From an uncultured Spartobacteria bacterium (GTDB taxonomy: Bacteria; Verrucomicrobiota; Verrucomicrobiia; Chthoniobacterales; Chthoniobacteraceae): a stretch of DNA of 64,000 nucleotides. Position numbers and translations under genes: made by a program. The first letter of the stretch is position 1, and each line of letters starts with the position of its first letter. A model generated the notes under the pieces. That model was given only the letters and a program-made list of their open reading frames with translations. It was not told where the DNA came from and made no database searches. The stretch lies in contig CAIURC010000103.1 in assembly GCA_903901425.1 (NCBI GenBank), forward strand, positions 1 to 64,000. The letters are read 5' to 3'. Shown one piece after another: positions 7,665 through 16,130 of the stretch.

Positions 7665-9227
7665 TCACAGACCGCGGAGTTTGAATTCGAAACTGTCCAC
7701 CAGCGCCAGCCAGCTGGCCTCGATGATGTTGTCAGAAACACCCACGGTACCCCAACTCTCGCGGCCGTCGGTGGAATCAATGAGAACACGCGTTTTGGCC
7801 GCGGTTCCCTGCTGGCCGTTGATGATGCGCACCTTGTAGTCGTTCAACGAAACCGAATCAATTTCGGGATAGAAAGGCCGCAACGCTTTGCGCAATGCCC
7901 CGTCCAAGGCATTGACGGGACCGTCCCCCTCCGCAACCACATATTCGCAGTTCTCGCCCACCCGGAGTTTGACCGTCGCCTCGCATTTGTTCCAAGCACC
8001 GGCGCACGCCCGTCGGAATGAACAATGGTACTCCTCCGGCGTAAAATGGGGCTCCAAGCGCCCAAGCAACCGCCGTATCAGGAGTTCAAAAGAACCTTCC
8101 GCGGCCTCAAATTCGTACCCGAGGCTTTCCAATCGTTTGACCTCGGCCAAAATCTTGCCCAGTTCCGGGTCACCCTTTTTGAAGGCGTAGCCCAAACGCT
8201 CTGCGATCATGAGAACGTTGCTCTGGCCGCTCAACTCGGAGATGACAATGTGCTGCTGGTTGCCGACCCGGCCCGGTGGGATGTGTTCATAGGTCCGGGC
8301 CAGTTTTTGAACCGCGTTCACATGCATTCCGCCTTTGTGCGTGAAGGCAGCGGCCCCGACGTAGGGAGCCCGGATGTCTGGAGACACATTGGCGACCTCG
8401 TCCACAAAAAGCGAGAGCTCGCGCAACCGTTCCAGACGGCCCACCAGCGGGCGGCCCCATTTGAGCTGGAGGTTGGGGATCAGGGTGGTCAGGTTGCAGT
8501 TTCCGACCCTCTCCCCGTACCCGTTGACTGTCCCCTGAACCTGAACGGCTCCGTTGGCGACCGCAGCCATGGCATTGGCGACACCCACCCCGCAATCGTT
8601 GTGGGTGTGGATCCCCACAGGCACCCCCAACTCGGCAATCACACGGCGCGTCATTTCACCGGCCTCTTCCGGCATGGTGCCCCCATTGGTGTCGCACAGG
8701 ACCACCAAGTCCGCGCCGCCGTCTCTCGCGGCCTGAAGCGTTTGGAGAGCATAGCCCCAGTCGTCCTTCGCCCCGTCGAAGAAATGTTCGGCGTCGTAAA
8801 TCACCTCGCGACCGTTCGACTTCAAATGAGCCACCGTCTCACGAATCATCGCCAGATTTTCCTCTGGAGTCACCCCCAGCACCTCGGTCACCTGCAAAAG
8901 CCAAGTCTTGCCAAAGATGGTGATGGTTGGAGTCCGGGCATCGAGCAGCAGCTGCACCTGGGGATCCTTGTCGACCGCAAGATTTGCACGGCGCGTACTC
9001 CCAAACGCGGCAATGCGGGCGTGCCGCCAGGTCCGTTTGGCTGCTTCTTCAAAAAATGCGATGTCTTTCGGGTTCGACCCAGGCCAGCCGCCCTCGATGT
9101 AGTGCACTCCAAAATCGTCCAGCTTTTCAGCTACCCGGATCTTGTCCGCCACGCTGAATGCAATGCCCGTTCCCTGTGTGCCGTCGCGCAGGGTGGTGTC
9201 GTAAAGGGTTACTTGGGGCTCGCTCAT
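7665..9227 (-). CDS. cimA: citramalate synthase (CimA type, 2-isopropylmalate/homocitrate synthase family)
   Basis: CimA condenses acetyl-CoA with pyruvate to (R)-citramalate, the first step of the threonine-independent isoleucine route. The protein has 520 residues. The HMGL-like TIM barrel opens with LYDTTLRDGTQGTGIAFSV and IEGGWPGSNPKD, which separates CimA from LeuA. Metal and catalytic regions include LCDTNGGTMPEE and GIHTHNDCGVGVANAMAA, followed by QVQGTVNGYGERVGNCNL. The C-terminal LeuA-like allosteric dimer domain (about 390-520) is present, so isoleucine feedback control is expected. Met at 9227 matches the family N-terminus; upstream in-frame residues are rejected. No other ilv genes are nearby. 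Confidence 0.93.
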   Translation of the reverse strand: MSEPQVTLYDTTLRDGTQGTGIAFSVADKIRVAEKLDDFGVHYIEGGWPGSNPKDIAFFEEAAKRTWRHARIAAFGSTRRANLAVDKDPQVQLLLDARTPTITIFGKTWLLQVTEVLGVTPEENLAMIRETVAHLKSNGREVIYDAEHFFDGAKDDWGYALQTLQAARDGGADLVVLCDTNGGTMPEEAGEMTRRVIAELGVPVGIHTHNDCGVGVANAMAAVANGAVQVQGTVNGYGERVGNCNLTTLIPNLQLKWGRPLVGRLERLRELSLFVDEVANVSPDIRAPYVGAAAFTHKGGMHVNAVQKLARTYEHIPPGRVGNQQHIVISELSGQSNVLMIAERLGYAFKKGDPELGKILAEVKRLESLGYEFEAAEGSFELLIRRLLGRLEPHFTPEEYHCSFRRACAGAWNKCEATVKLRVGENCEYVVAEGDGPVNALDGALRKALRPFYPEIDSVSLNDYKVRIINGQQGTAAKTRVLIDSTDGRESWGTVGVSDNIIEASWLALVDSFEFKLRGL

Positions 9228-9338
9228 AGGGAAAAGGGGGGGAGTGGTAGCCCAGTTTCCCATGCAAATCAAGGCAACCCGGGCGAAGCCGCACGGTCCA
9301 GAGCCGGCGCAGCCGAAAAACAACAGCCACTGTCCCGT

Positions 9339-11162
9339 TCAAAAGACGGATCGGTCCGGCTCGCCTTCCACAGGCTTCAGAGCGATGGATCGGAACCGGA
9401 TCCCCTCCCCGCCGTCCCCGAGCAAAATCCGCACATGAACCATCTCCCCAGTGACTGGTAGAGTCACCTCCTGCTCCGAGGCGCCCGCTGCAACCGGGAC
9501 GCAGAGCACGTTTTCCTTGTCAAAATCGGCCTGCCCCTGAGTCCTCCAAGTGACCGTCAATGAGGAATCGTTGGCCGATGCAAGTTGGACTTTCATGCTC
9601 ACTGGCCCCTTGAGGGAAAGATCGCTCTTCGCAAAAAAAGGCTTCGCTTTCTTCGTCACACCCGGATCGGGCGTGACCGTCAAAAAACCGTCTTTCACGA
9701 CCGCCGTACCATTCCTGCAGATCCAGCCATGCGCAGGATCGGCGGTCTTTCCACGACCTTTTCTTGGCAGACTGGCAATGACTTCATGTTCGGCAAAGAG
9801 TTCCTCGTGGTGGGGGTCAAATGAAACCGGAAGCCCGGGAGGCTGGAGAGTGTCGCTCCACGCTTTGAGCGACTCGTTGAGGCGCGCCGCGACGTCAGGC
9901 TTTGAGGAGAAAAGATTCTTCGCCGCACTTTCTCCTCCCGGCTCTGAAACGTCAAAAAGCAGCTGTTCGCGGTCACCGAGCCGGATCAACTTCATCGGAT
10001 ACTCCAGTACCGCTGCCTGCGAGCCCCACCGCCAGAAGAGCCTTTGATGCGGAGCGCCCGAGGATTTCCCATCCAGAAAAGGGATCAGGTTGGTACCATC
10101 CAAAACCGGATCGGCTGGCAAGCCTGCCAAGCTGACCGCAGTCGCAGCCACGTCCAAGCTGAGCACGGGCTTTTCATACACCGATCCTGCCTTCAAACGG
10201 CCCGGCCATGCGGCAAGAAAGGGGGTTCGAAGCCCCCCCTCCGTGAGCATTCCTTTCTGACCATTCAACGGAAGGTTCACCGATCCGTTCCACGCGGTTC
10301 CCAGCGGTGCTCCGTTGTCTCCGATGAAAAACAGGAGCGTGTTTTTCTCCTGCCCCATCGACCGGAGCTTTTCTCTGAGCCGACCGAGTCCGTTGTCCAT
10401 CGCGGCGATCATGGCAAGCGCCTGCCGGCGTTCTTTCGGGAGACTTTCCGGGGTTTTGGAAAACCACGGTTCCGGAGACTCCAGCGGCACATGTGGTGCG
10501 TACCAAGCAAGGTACAGGAAAAAGGGCTGTTCTGGCTGGGCCGCTCTGCGTTCAAGAAATGAAAGGGCCGCCTCTGTTTGCACCTCGACCCTGAACCGGT
10601 CATCGATCAGGAGATGCGGTGCGTCCGCGAAGGGTTTGCCTTGAAGATCATGCGAAGCGTAGAACTGCCGGAGTTCTCCCCGGAAATATTCGTCGAAGCC
10701 CTGCGCGTGAGGCATGTGCTCTTTGGAAACACGCATCGCTTTGGGACTTTTTTTGCTCCCAGTGACGTCCAGATGCCATTTCCCCACCTGACCGGTGACA
10801 TAGCCAGCCGCCTTGAGTCGTTCCGCGATGGTTTTCTCACCGAGAGGCAGCGGCCCTTTGTTGTTATCCTCCACACCGAAGCGCTGCTGGTATCGCCCGG
10901 TCAACACCCCTGCCCTTGAGGGGACGCACTGGGGCGCACTCACATACCCGCGGACAAAGCGAACACCGTCCCGCGCGAGTGCATCCAAATGCGGCGTCCG
11001 GACATCGGCATCGGCGCCTTGGGCGCCCAGATCGGCCCAGCCATGGTCGTCGGAATAAATGAGGATGATGTTCGGCCTGTCCTCCGCACGGGCTGCAACC
11101 GCCGGAGCGCTCAGGGAAAAAACACAGAAAACAACGCGAAGATCTCGAGCCGAAAAGGTCAT
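9339..11162 (-). CDS. secreted sulfatase (S1 family) with C-terminal beta domain
   Basis: Type I sulfatases hydrolyse sulfate esters using a formylglycine made from the Cys of C-x-[PA]-S-R. The protein has 607 residues with signal peptide VFCVFSLSAPAVAARA. RPNIILIYSDDHGWADLG holds the metal-binding Asp pair. The formylglycine motif is CVPSRAGVLTGR with Cys79. TGQVGKWHLD and LFFIGDNGAP are further active-site segments. After about residue 430 an extra region (to 607) resembles a beta-sandwich appended to sulfated-polysaccharide or mucin-active enzymes. The maturase is not encoded nearby. The substrate cannot be deduced. Confidence 0.93.
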   Translation of the reverse strand: MTFSARDLRVVFCVFSLSAPAVAARAEDRPNIILIYSDDHGWADLGAQGADADVRTPHLDALARDGVRFVRGYVSAPQCVPSRAGVLTGRYQQRFGVEDNNKGPLPLGEKTIAERLKAAGYVTGQVGKWHLDVTGSKKSPKAMRVSKEHMPHAQGFDEYFRGELRQFYASHDLQGKPFADAPHLLIDDRFRVEVQTEAALSFLERRAAQPEQPFFLYLAWYAPHVPLESPEPWFSKTPESLPKERRQALAMIAAMDNGLGRLREKLRSMGQEKNTLLFFIGDNGAPLGTAWNGSVNLPLNGQKGMLTEGGLRTPFLAAWPGRLKAGSVYEKPVLSLDVAATAVSLAGLPADPVLDGTNLIPFLDGKSSGAPHQRLFWRWGSQAAVLEYPMKLIRLGDREQLLFDVSEPGGESAAKNLFSSKPDVAARLNESLKAWSDTLQPPGLPVSFDPHHEELFAEHEVIASLPRKGRGKTADPAHGWICRNGTAVVKDGFLTVTPDPGVTKKAKPFFAKSDLSLKGPVSMKVQLASANDSSLTVTWRTQGQADFDKENVLCVPVAAGASEQEVTLPVTGEMVHVRILLGDGGEGIRFRSIALKPVEGEPDRSVF

Positions 11163-11286
11163 TTGAGTTCAAACTCGCAACCCCCGGTGAAGTTGCGCTG
11201 GGTTCCCAAAAACCGCGCTCTGCCACGACCGCTGCCACACGGCGGACCCCGCACCTCCCCGGAGGTCTATCTCACCCCGGAGTTCT

Positions 11287-13461
11287 TCACCTCCGCCCGG
11301 CAGGTTCACTTCCAAAAAAGCTCTTCAACAAACTAGAAAATCCCCGCCCATTTTCTCCGCCTGACCGTTTTTCCTCCAGCACCCGTCCCCCGTGTACTGG
11401 GCAAGGCTTTGAAGCCAGACCGGCACTGGGAACCCTTGCCGTGTAACTGGTGCCTGCTTTTTCACAAGCTTCCGTGGCGCGCCCGCCTCCATGGCGGCAG
11501 AGTGCCACCTCCCGTTCCCCACCCGGAGCCGGAAAGTCTGCCGTGGGATACCGTTTCTGGGGCGCGGCATTGAGAATATTGACCCAGATGGGCAGCGCCA
11601 GCGTGGCCCCGTACCCCTTTGAAATAATGGTCTGCGGCCTGTCCAACCCCACCCAGACCGCACAGGTCAATGAACTGGTGTATCCTGCAAACCATGCGTC
11701 TCTGTAATCGTTGGTGGTACCCGTTTTTCCGGCCGCCACCCGGTCAAACCCCAGTTCCCTGGCAGAGGCCGCAGTGCCCCTCTGGAGCACCTGCCTGAGT
11801 CCAGAAGTCACCATCCAAGCCACTCCGGGATCCATGACCCTCTTCTCCGATGCACGCTGTTTATAAATCACCTCCCCGGAATCGTCCTCGACACGCTCAA
11901 TCAGGTAAGGCTTGCGGTACACCCCCCCATTGGCAAGAGCCCCGTAAGCCCCCGCCACCTCCAACGCGGTTCCCTCCAGCGCACCCAGATAGGCGACCGG
12001 CTTCCGCGGCACCTTGCGAAACCCTACGCTCTCCCCCAGTTTTGCCACCGACTCAATCCCGGCCATGTTGCCCACCCGCACACTGACCGTGTTGCGCGAC
12101 TCCACAAGCCCCTCCTCTGCCGGAACCGCACCGCGATAGGTGCCGTCAGAATTCTGCGGGTTCCATCCCGCCGCACCTGGAATCTCAGACCGGCCCAGCG
12201 GCGCGTCCTGAACCCAGTTTCCTGGAAACACCCCCCGCCCATACGCAGCCGCGTACACAAAAGGCTTGAAAGTCGACCCCACCTGCCGCGCGGCCTGCGG
12301 CAGAATTGCCCGGTTGTATTTGCTCTCCGAAAAGTCACGCCCCCCCACCACCGCGCGCACCCCGCCTGTCCCGTTTTCAAGCACCACCACCGCTCCCTGA
12401 AGGTAGGGCGTGTCCAGCTCCTCCCGCTTTGCCTGCGCCGTGAATCCCGACCGTTTCGGATGGCCGTACCCAGGACGCGCCTCCACTTTTTTCAACTCCG
12501 CGTCCACTGCCTTCTCCGCAGCCTGCTGAAGCAACGGGTCGAGCGTGGTGTACACCTTCAACCCGCCATCCCCCCTCCGCTCCTCGGAAAGGATCCAGTC
12601 CAGTTCCCGGCGCACGGCGTCCATCGCATAATTCTCCTGGGCTCCCCACACCCCCTTGCGCACCACCAACCCGGTCTGCCGAACCTCGTCCGCCTGATTC
12701 CGCGTGATCTTGCCCACCGTCACCATCCGCTCCAGCACCGTGTCCCGCTCCCTCCGGGCTCCCTTGGGATTGTTCAATGGCGAAAACCGGCTCGGACTCC
12801 GGATAATGCCCGCAATCGTGGCCGCCTCCCCCAGATTGAGCCCCGCGGCCGGCTTTCCAAAGTACACCTGGCTGGCCCCCTCCAAACCATAGACACCCGA
12901 CCCGAAATAAATCCGGTTCAAATAACTCTCCAAAATCTCGTCCTTGGAAAACCTCTGTTCAATCCGCAGAGCCAGACAGGCCTCCAAAAGCTTCCGGTGC
13001 AAACTTTTGCGTTGCCCAACCCGCTCGGGAAAACTGTTCCGGGCCAACTGCTGGGTCAGCGTGCTCGCCCCCTGCGCCGCCCCGCGCCGAATCACGTTCC
13101 TCACCACCGCCCTTGCAATCCCAATCGGATCCAGCCCGCAGTGGGAGTAGAAACGGGAATCCTCCCGCGCAATCAGCGCATCCACAAAATGCCGGGAAAC
13201 CCGGCTCAAAGGCACCACCACCCGGTTCTCCCCCTGCAACCTGCTGTAGAACTTCCCATCCCGGTCATAGACGGCAGACCGCTGCGGCATCTCCCGGACC
13301 TGCTCCAGATGAAAAGTCCCGGACCACAGCCAGTACACCACCCCCACCCCAAGCCCCAGCCACACCCCCACCCAGAACAGCCGCCAGCCCCAGCGCCACA
13401 CAAGGCCGCGCCTGCTCGTCCGTCCCTTCTGGTTTTTGGGGCTCCTTCTGCTTCGACTCAA
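11287..13461 (-). CDS. class A penicillin-binding protein (PBP1A type): transglycosylase/transpeptidase
   Basis: This enzyme polymerises and cross-links peptidoglycan at the outer face of the inner membrane. The protein has 724 residues: a basic cytoplasmic tail, one Trp-rich transmembrane helix (about 28-46), a GT51 domain and a transpeptidase domain. GT51 marks are AREDSRFYSHCGLDP (catalytic Glu100), GASTLTQQLARN and SYLNRIYFG. Transpeptidase marks are GSTFKPFVYA (nucleophile Ser of SxxK), SRNTVSVRV (SxN) and AGKTGTTNDYRDAWF (KTG). The C-terminal tail is Cys- and Lys/Gly-rich. A 144-bp gap separates it from the sigma-factor gene upstream; shared transcription is possible. Confidence 0.95.
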   Translation of the reverse strand: MSRSRRSPKNQKGRTSRRGLVWRWGWRLFWVGVWLGLGVGVVYWLWSGTFHLEQVREMPQRSAVYDRDGKFYSRLQGENRVVVPLSRVSRHFVDALIAREDSRFYSHCGLDPIGIARAVVRNVIRRGAAQGASTLTQQLARNSFPERVGQRKSLHRKLLEACLALRIEQRFSKDEILESYLNRIYFGSGVYGLEGASQVYFGKPAAGLNLGEAATIAGIIRSPSRFSPLNNPKGARRERDTVLERMVTVGKITRNQADEVRQTGLVVRKGVWGAQENYAMDAVRRELDWILSEERRGDGGLKVYTTLDPLLQQAAEKAVDAELKKVEARPGYGHPKRSGFTAQAKREELDTPYLQGAVVVLENGTGGVRAVVGGRDFSESKYNRAILPQAARQVGSTFKPFVYAAAYGRGVFPGNWVQDAPLGRSEIPGAAGWNPQNSDGTYRGAVPAEEGLVESRNTVSVRVGNMAGIESVAKLGESVGFRKVPRKPVAYLGALEGTALEVAGAYGALANGGVYRKPYLIERVEDDSGEVIYKQRASEKRVMDPGVAWMVTSGLRQVLQRGTAASARELGFDRVAAGKTGTTNDYRDAWFAGYTSSLTCAVWVGLDRPQTIISKGYGATLALPIWVNILNAAPQKRYPTADFPAPGGEREVALCRHGGGRATEACEKAGTSYTARVPSAGLASKPCPVHGGRVLEEKRSGGENGRGFSSLLKSFFGSEPAGRR

Positions 13462-13605
13462 ATGGCTTTCCTCCGCTCGCGCCCATCATAGAGAGGCTGC
13501 TGCCCGCGTCATTCCTTTTCCCCCTTCCTTTTTTTCAAAGCCGCCTAGCGGTTCAGGACGGAGAATCGCCCTCCGGAAACCCGCCCGCTTTCCGCTCCGG
13601 GGTTC

Positions 13606-14811
13606 TTACCCGCACAACTCCCCATGAATCTCCCGGAGTGCCTCACACAGCTTGCGCCGCCCTAGTTCAATCCGCGTTTTGACCGTCCCAAGAGGCACGC
13701 CCGTACTCCGTGCAATTTCCCGCTGACTCATCCCGCCCAAGTACGCAAGTTCCAAGGCCTCCCGCTGCCCGCCAGGCAGAACCGCCAGTTGCTCCCGCAG
13801 AATCCGCCGCACCTCCTCCTGCTCCACTCCCGCGGTTCCTGCTCCGCCCCCCCCGCCGCTGAAAACCCAGTGACACGCTGGGATTGGGTCGAGCCGCCTC
13901 GCCCCTCCCTGCCCATCGGGCCAATCCCCGCCCCCCCCGCCCCCCCCGAATCCCCGAGGCCCCAGGCCCGCATGGGACACCCCATGAACCTGAGCGTGGG
14001 TCTCCGCGTGGGTCCCGGCGTCTCCCTCCCCTGCGTCCGCACCTGCCCGCTCTAAGACCGCTCCGTTCCCGTCGATCGGCTCCTCCCCGCCCCGAAAATA
14101 GCCGGATCTCCGCCCCCATCCGCCTGGTCCCCACCCCCCTTCGGCCCGAACGGTGTCCCCCGAACTCCGCACCCGTTCAAGCACCCGTTCCAGACAGCGC
14201 TTTCTCCGCAACTGGTCGATGGCCTTCCTCCGGGCCAGAGTGATCAGCCAGCCCAGCGGCCGCCCCCGCGCAGGCGAATACTGCCCGGCATGACGCCAGA
14301 CCTCCAGATAGACATCCTGCACCACGTCCTCGGCTTCGGGATGGTTCCTGAGGATCCGGAAGGCCAGGACCCGAAGCACCACCCCGTACCGCCCGTACAA
14401 CCCCTCCAAGGCCCGACCGTCCCGGGCGGCAACCCTCGCCATCAAGTCCTCATCGCTCGGACCTGAACCGGCCCCGGGAACGGTTGGGCTCGTAGTGCGA
14501 CTCGTCGTTGGGTTTTGGGTTGGGTTTTGGGTTGGGTTTTCGGCTGCAGACCAGTCGCTGGGCACCTTCTTGGCCCGGCAGCCGTTTCTTATGCTCAGCC
14601 CAATTCCACCCCCAGTTCCACCCCCAGTTCCACCCCCAGTTCCACCCCCAGTTCCACCCCCAGTTCCACCCCCAGTTCCCAAGGACCCCACGGCTTCACC
14701 CATGGACTCTATGGACTCTATGGACCCTGTGGACACCATAGATACCGTGGACACCAAGGCATCCCCCAAGGGTTCACCGCCTCCCCGCATTTCTGTTTGA
14801 TGCATCTCCAT
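13606..14811 (-). CDS. ECF-type sigma factor with low-complexity N-terminus and ~120-residue inter-domain linker
   Basis: Region 2 (about residues 119-206) is clear: MARVAARDGRALEGLYGRYG, HPEAEDVVQDVYLEVWRHA and RPLGWLITLARRKAIDQLRR. Region 4 (about 329-392) is also clear: EVRRILREQLAVLPGGQREA, LAYLGGMSQREIARSTGVPL and GTVKTRIELGRRKL. Between them lie about 120 Gly/Trp/Arg/His-rich residues, including THAETHAQVHGVSHAG and poly-Gly; typical ECF linkers are a few dozen residues. The first 118 residues consist of VST/ESM, GTGG and NPTQ repeats encoded by minisatellites, so the true start may lie well downstream of 14811. No anti-sigma factor gene is adjacent. The target regulon is unknown; cell-envelope neighbours suggest but do not prove an envelope-stress role. 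Confidence 0.85.
   Translation of the reverse strand: MEMHQTEMRGGGEPLGDALVSTVSMVSTGSIESIESMGEAVGSLGTGGGTGGGTGGGTGGGTGGGTGGGIGLSIRNGCRAKKVPSDWSAAENPTQNPTQNPTTSRTTSPTVPGAGSGPSDEDLMARVAARDGRALEGLYGRYGVVLRVLAFRILRNHPEAEDVVQDVYLEVWRHAGQYSPARGRPLGWLITLARRKAIDQLRRKRCLERVLERVRSSGDTVRAEGGWGPGGWGRRSGYFRGGEEPIDGNGAVLERAGADAGEGDAGTHAETHAQVHGVSHAGLGPRGFGGGGGGGDWPDGQGGARRLDPIPACHWVFSGGGGGAGTAGVEQEEVRRILREQLAVLPGGQREALELAYLGGMSQREIARSTGVPLGTVKTRIELGRRKLCEALREIHGELCG
14507..14542. repeat. 12-bp minisatellite (3 copies) in sigma-factor gene
   Basis: The unit gttgggttttgg is present twice perfectly and once with a changed end. On the minus strand it encodes the NPTQ repeats just before sigma region 2. Confidence 0.9.
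14599..14679. repeat. 12-bp minisatellite (about 6.8 copies) in sigma-factor gene
   Basis: The unit cccagttccacc occurs five times perfectly from 14611 to 14670, with a degenerate copy before (14599) and a partial copy after. On the minus strand it encodes Gly-Thr-Gly-Gly units. The multiple-of-three length preserves frame under copy-number change. Confidence 0.95.
14702..14755. repeat. 9-bp degenerate minisatellite (6 copies) in sigma-factor gene
   Basis: The unit atggactct is repeated twice exactly, followed by four diverged copies (atggaccct, gtggacacc, atagatacc, gtggacacc). On the minus strand it gives the VST/VSM/GSI/ESI/ESM segment near the annotated N-terminus. Confidence 0.88.
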
Positions 14812-14937
14812 ACACCCTAAAAATCGAACCCCGTGTCCGGAATGGACGCTGGGGTGGGCGAAGACCCCATGCCCGCAGCGGAGGACTCATTCCCGGATTG
14901 CCCAGTTCACCCGCCCGCCGCTACCTTCCCCCGGCCC

Positions 14938-16110
14938 ATGAGCTCCCTAAACAAAAAATTCCCGCAACTCCTGCCCGATCCGATCCGGAAAAACAGCCGC
15001 GTCGCGGACCTCATCGACACCGCATTCAAAGCCTACAACGGGGGACGCCTCGCCGAGGCCTGCCGTCTTTTCAGCCAGAAAATGATTGCCGGCAATGGCG
15101 TGGTGGGGATGTCCCTCACCGGTGCCCTAACCCCGGCCGGATTAGGCCGCTCGGCCATTGTTCCCCTGATGAAAGCCGGTTTCGTGGACTGGATCATTTC
15201 CACAGGAGCCAACCTCTACCATGACCTCCATTTCGGACTGGGCATGGAACTGTACTCAGGCTCGCCGTTTTTGGACGATGTCAAACTCAGGCATGAAGGC
15301 GTGATCCGCATCTACGACGTCCTTTTTGATTACGACGTGCTTTTGGACACCGATGCTTTTGTGCGGGAGGTCATCCAAGGCCCCGAGTTCCAGCGGCCCA
15401 TGGCCAGCGACGAGTTCCATCACCTTCTGGGTCGCTACGTATACCAGCGGGAACGCAAGTTGGGCATCCGGGACACCAGCGTTCTGAGCGCTGCCTACCA
15501 ATGCGGGGTCCCCATTTTCACCTCCTCCCCCGGGGACAGTTCCATCGGGATGAACGTGGCCGCCATGGCCCTCCGCGACTCCAAGCTGCTGATTGATGTC
15601 AACCGTGATGTAAACCAGACCGCCGCGATTGTTTATGCGGCAAAATCCAGCGGCGCCACCTCCAGCGTGTTCATTCTGGGCGGAGGTTCCCCGAAAAACT
15701 TCATGCTCCAAACCGAACCGCAGATTCAGGAGGTGATGGGCATTGAGGAACGCGGACACGACTATTTTCTCCAGTGTACCGACGCGCGCCCGGACACGGG
15801 GGGGCTCAGCGGAGCCACCCCCGGGGAGGCAGTCAGTTGGGGCAAGATTGATCCCGACAACCTGCCGGACTGTGTGGTCTGTTACACGGATTCCACGATC
15901 TCACTCCCGCTGATCACTGGGTACGCCCTGAGCCGGGTGGCCCCACGGAAGCTGAAACGGCTTTACGACCAGCGCGACACCCAATACGAAGCGCTGCGGA
16001 AGGCGTATCTCAAACACGGGCAGGTCTCCAAAATCGAACACCGGACAGACCTTTCCAAACCGAAACGCGGGCGTTCCGGCCGTTCTGTGACCGGCACAAA
16101 ACGCAAGTAA
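14938..16110 (+). CDS. deoxyhypusine-synthase-like protein (DHS family; possible homospermidine/polyamine synthase)
   Basis: DHS-fold enzymes transfer the aminobutyl group of spermidine using NAD. Eukaryotic and archaeal DHS modifies eIF5A/aIF5A, which bacteria lack, so bacterial members are thought to make or rearrange polyamines. The protein has 390 residues. DHS landmarks are [44 protein letters not shown], and [14 protein letters not shown], where the SWGKI lysine (Lys303) aligns with the catalytic lysine of human DHS. ATG at 14938 is chosen since the preceding 35 in-frame residues are unlike the family. It is divergent from the sigma-factor gene and 20 bp upstream of a sulfatase. Confidence 0.88.
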   Translation: MSSLNKKFPQLLPDPIRKNSRVADLIDTAFKAYNGGRLAEACRLFSQKMIAGNGVVGMSLTGALTPAGLGRSAIVPLMKAGFVDWIISTGANLYHDLHFGLGMELYSGSPFLDDVKLRHEGVIRIYDVLFDYDVLLDTDAFVREVIQGPEFQRPMASDEFHHLLGRYVYQRERKLGIRDTSVLSAAYQCGVPIFTSSPGDSSIGMNVAAMALRDSKLLIDVNRDVNQTAAIVYAAKSSGATSSVFILGGGSPKNFMLQTEPQIQEVMGIEERGHDYFLQCTDARPDTGGLSGATPGEAVSWGKIDPDNLPDCVVCYTDSTISLPLITGYALSRVAPRKLKRLYDQRDTQYEALRKAYLKHGQVSKIEHRTDLSKPKRGRSGRSVTGTKRK

Positions 16111-16130
16111 CCAAACGCTGCCCCCCACCC

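Noticed and set aside
8025-9461. 478-residue plus-strand open frame
   Set aside because: It is antisense to cimA, whose motifs are unambiguous.
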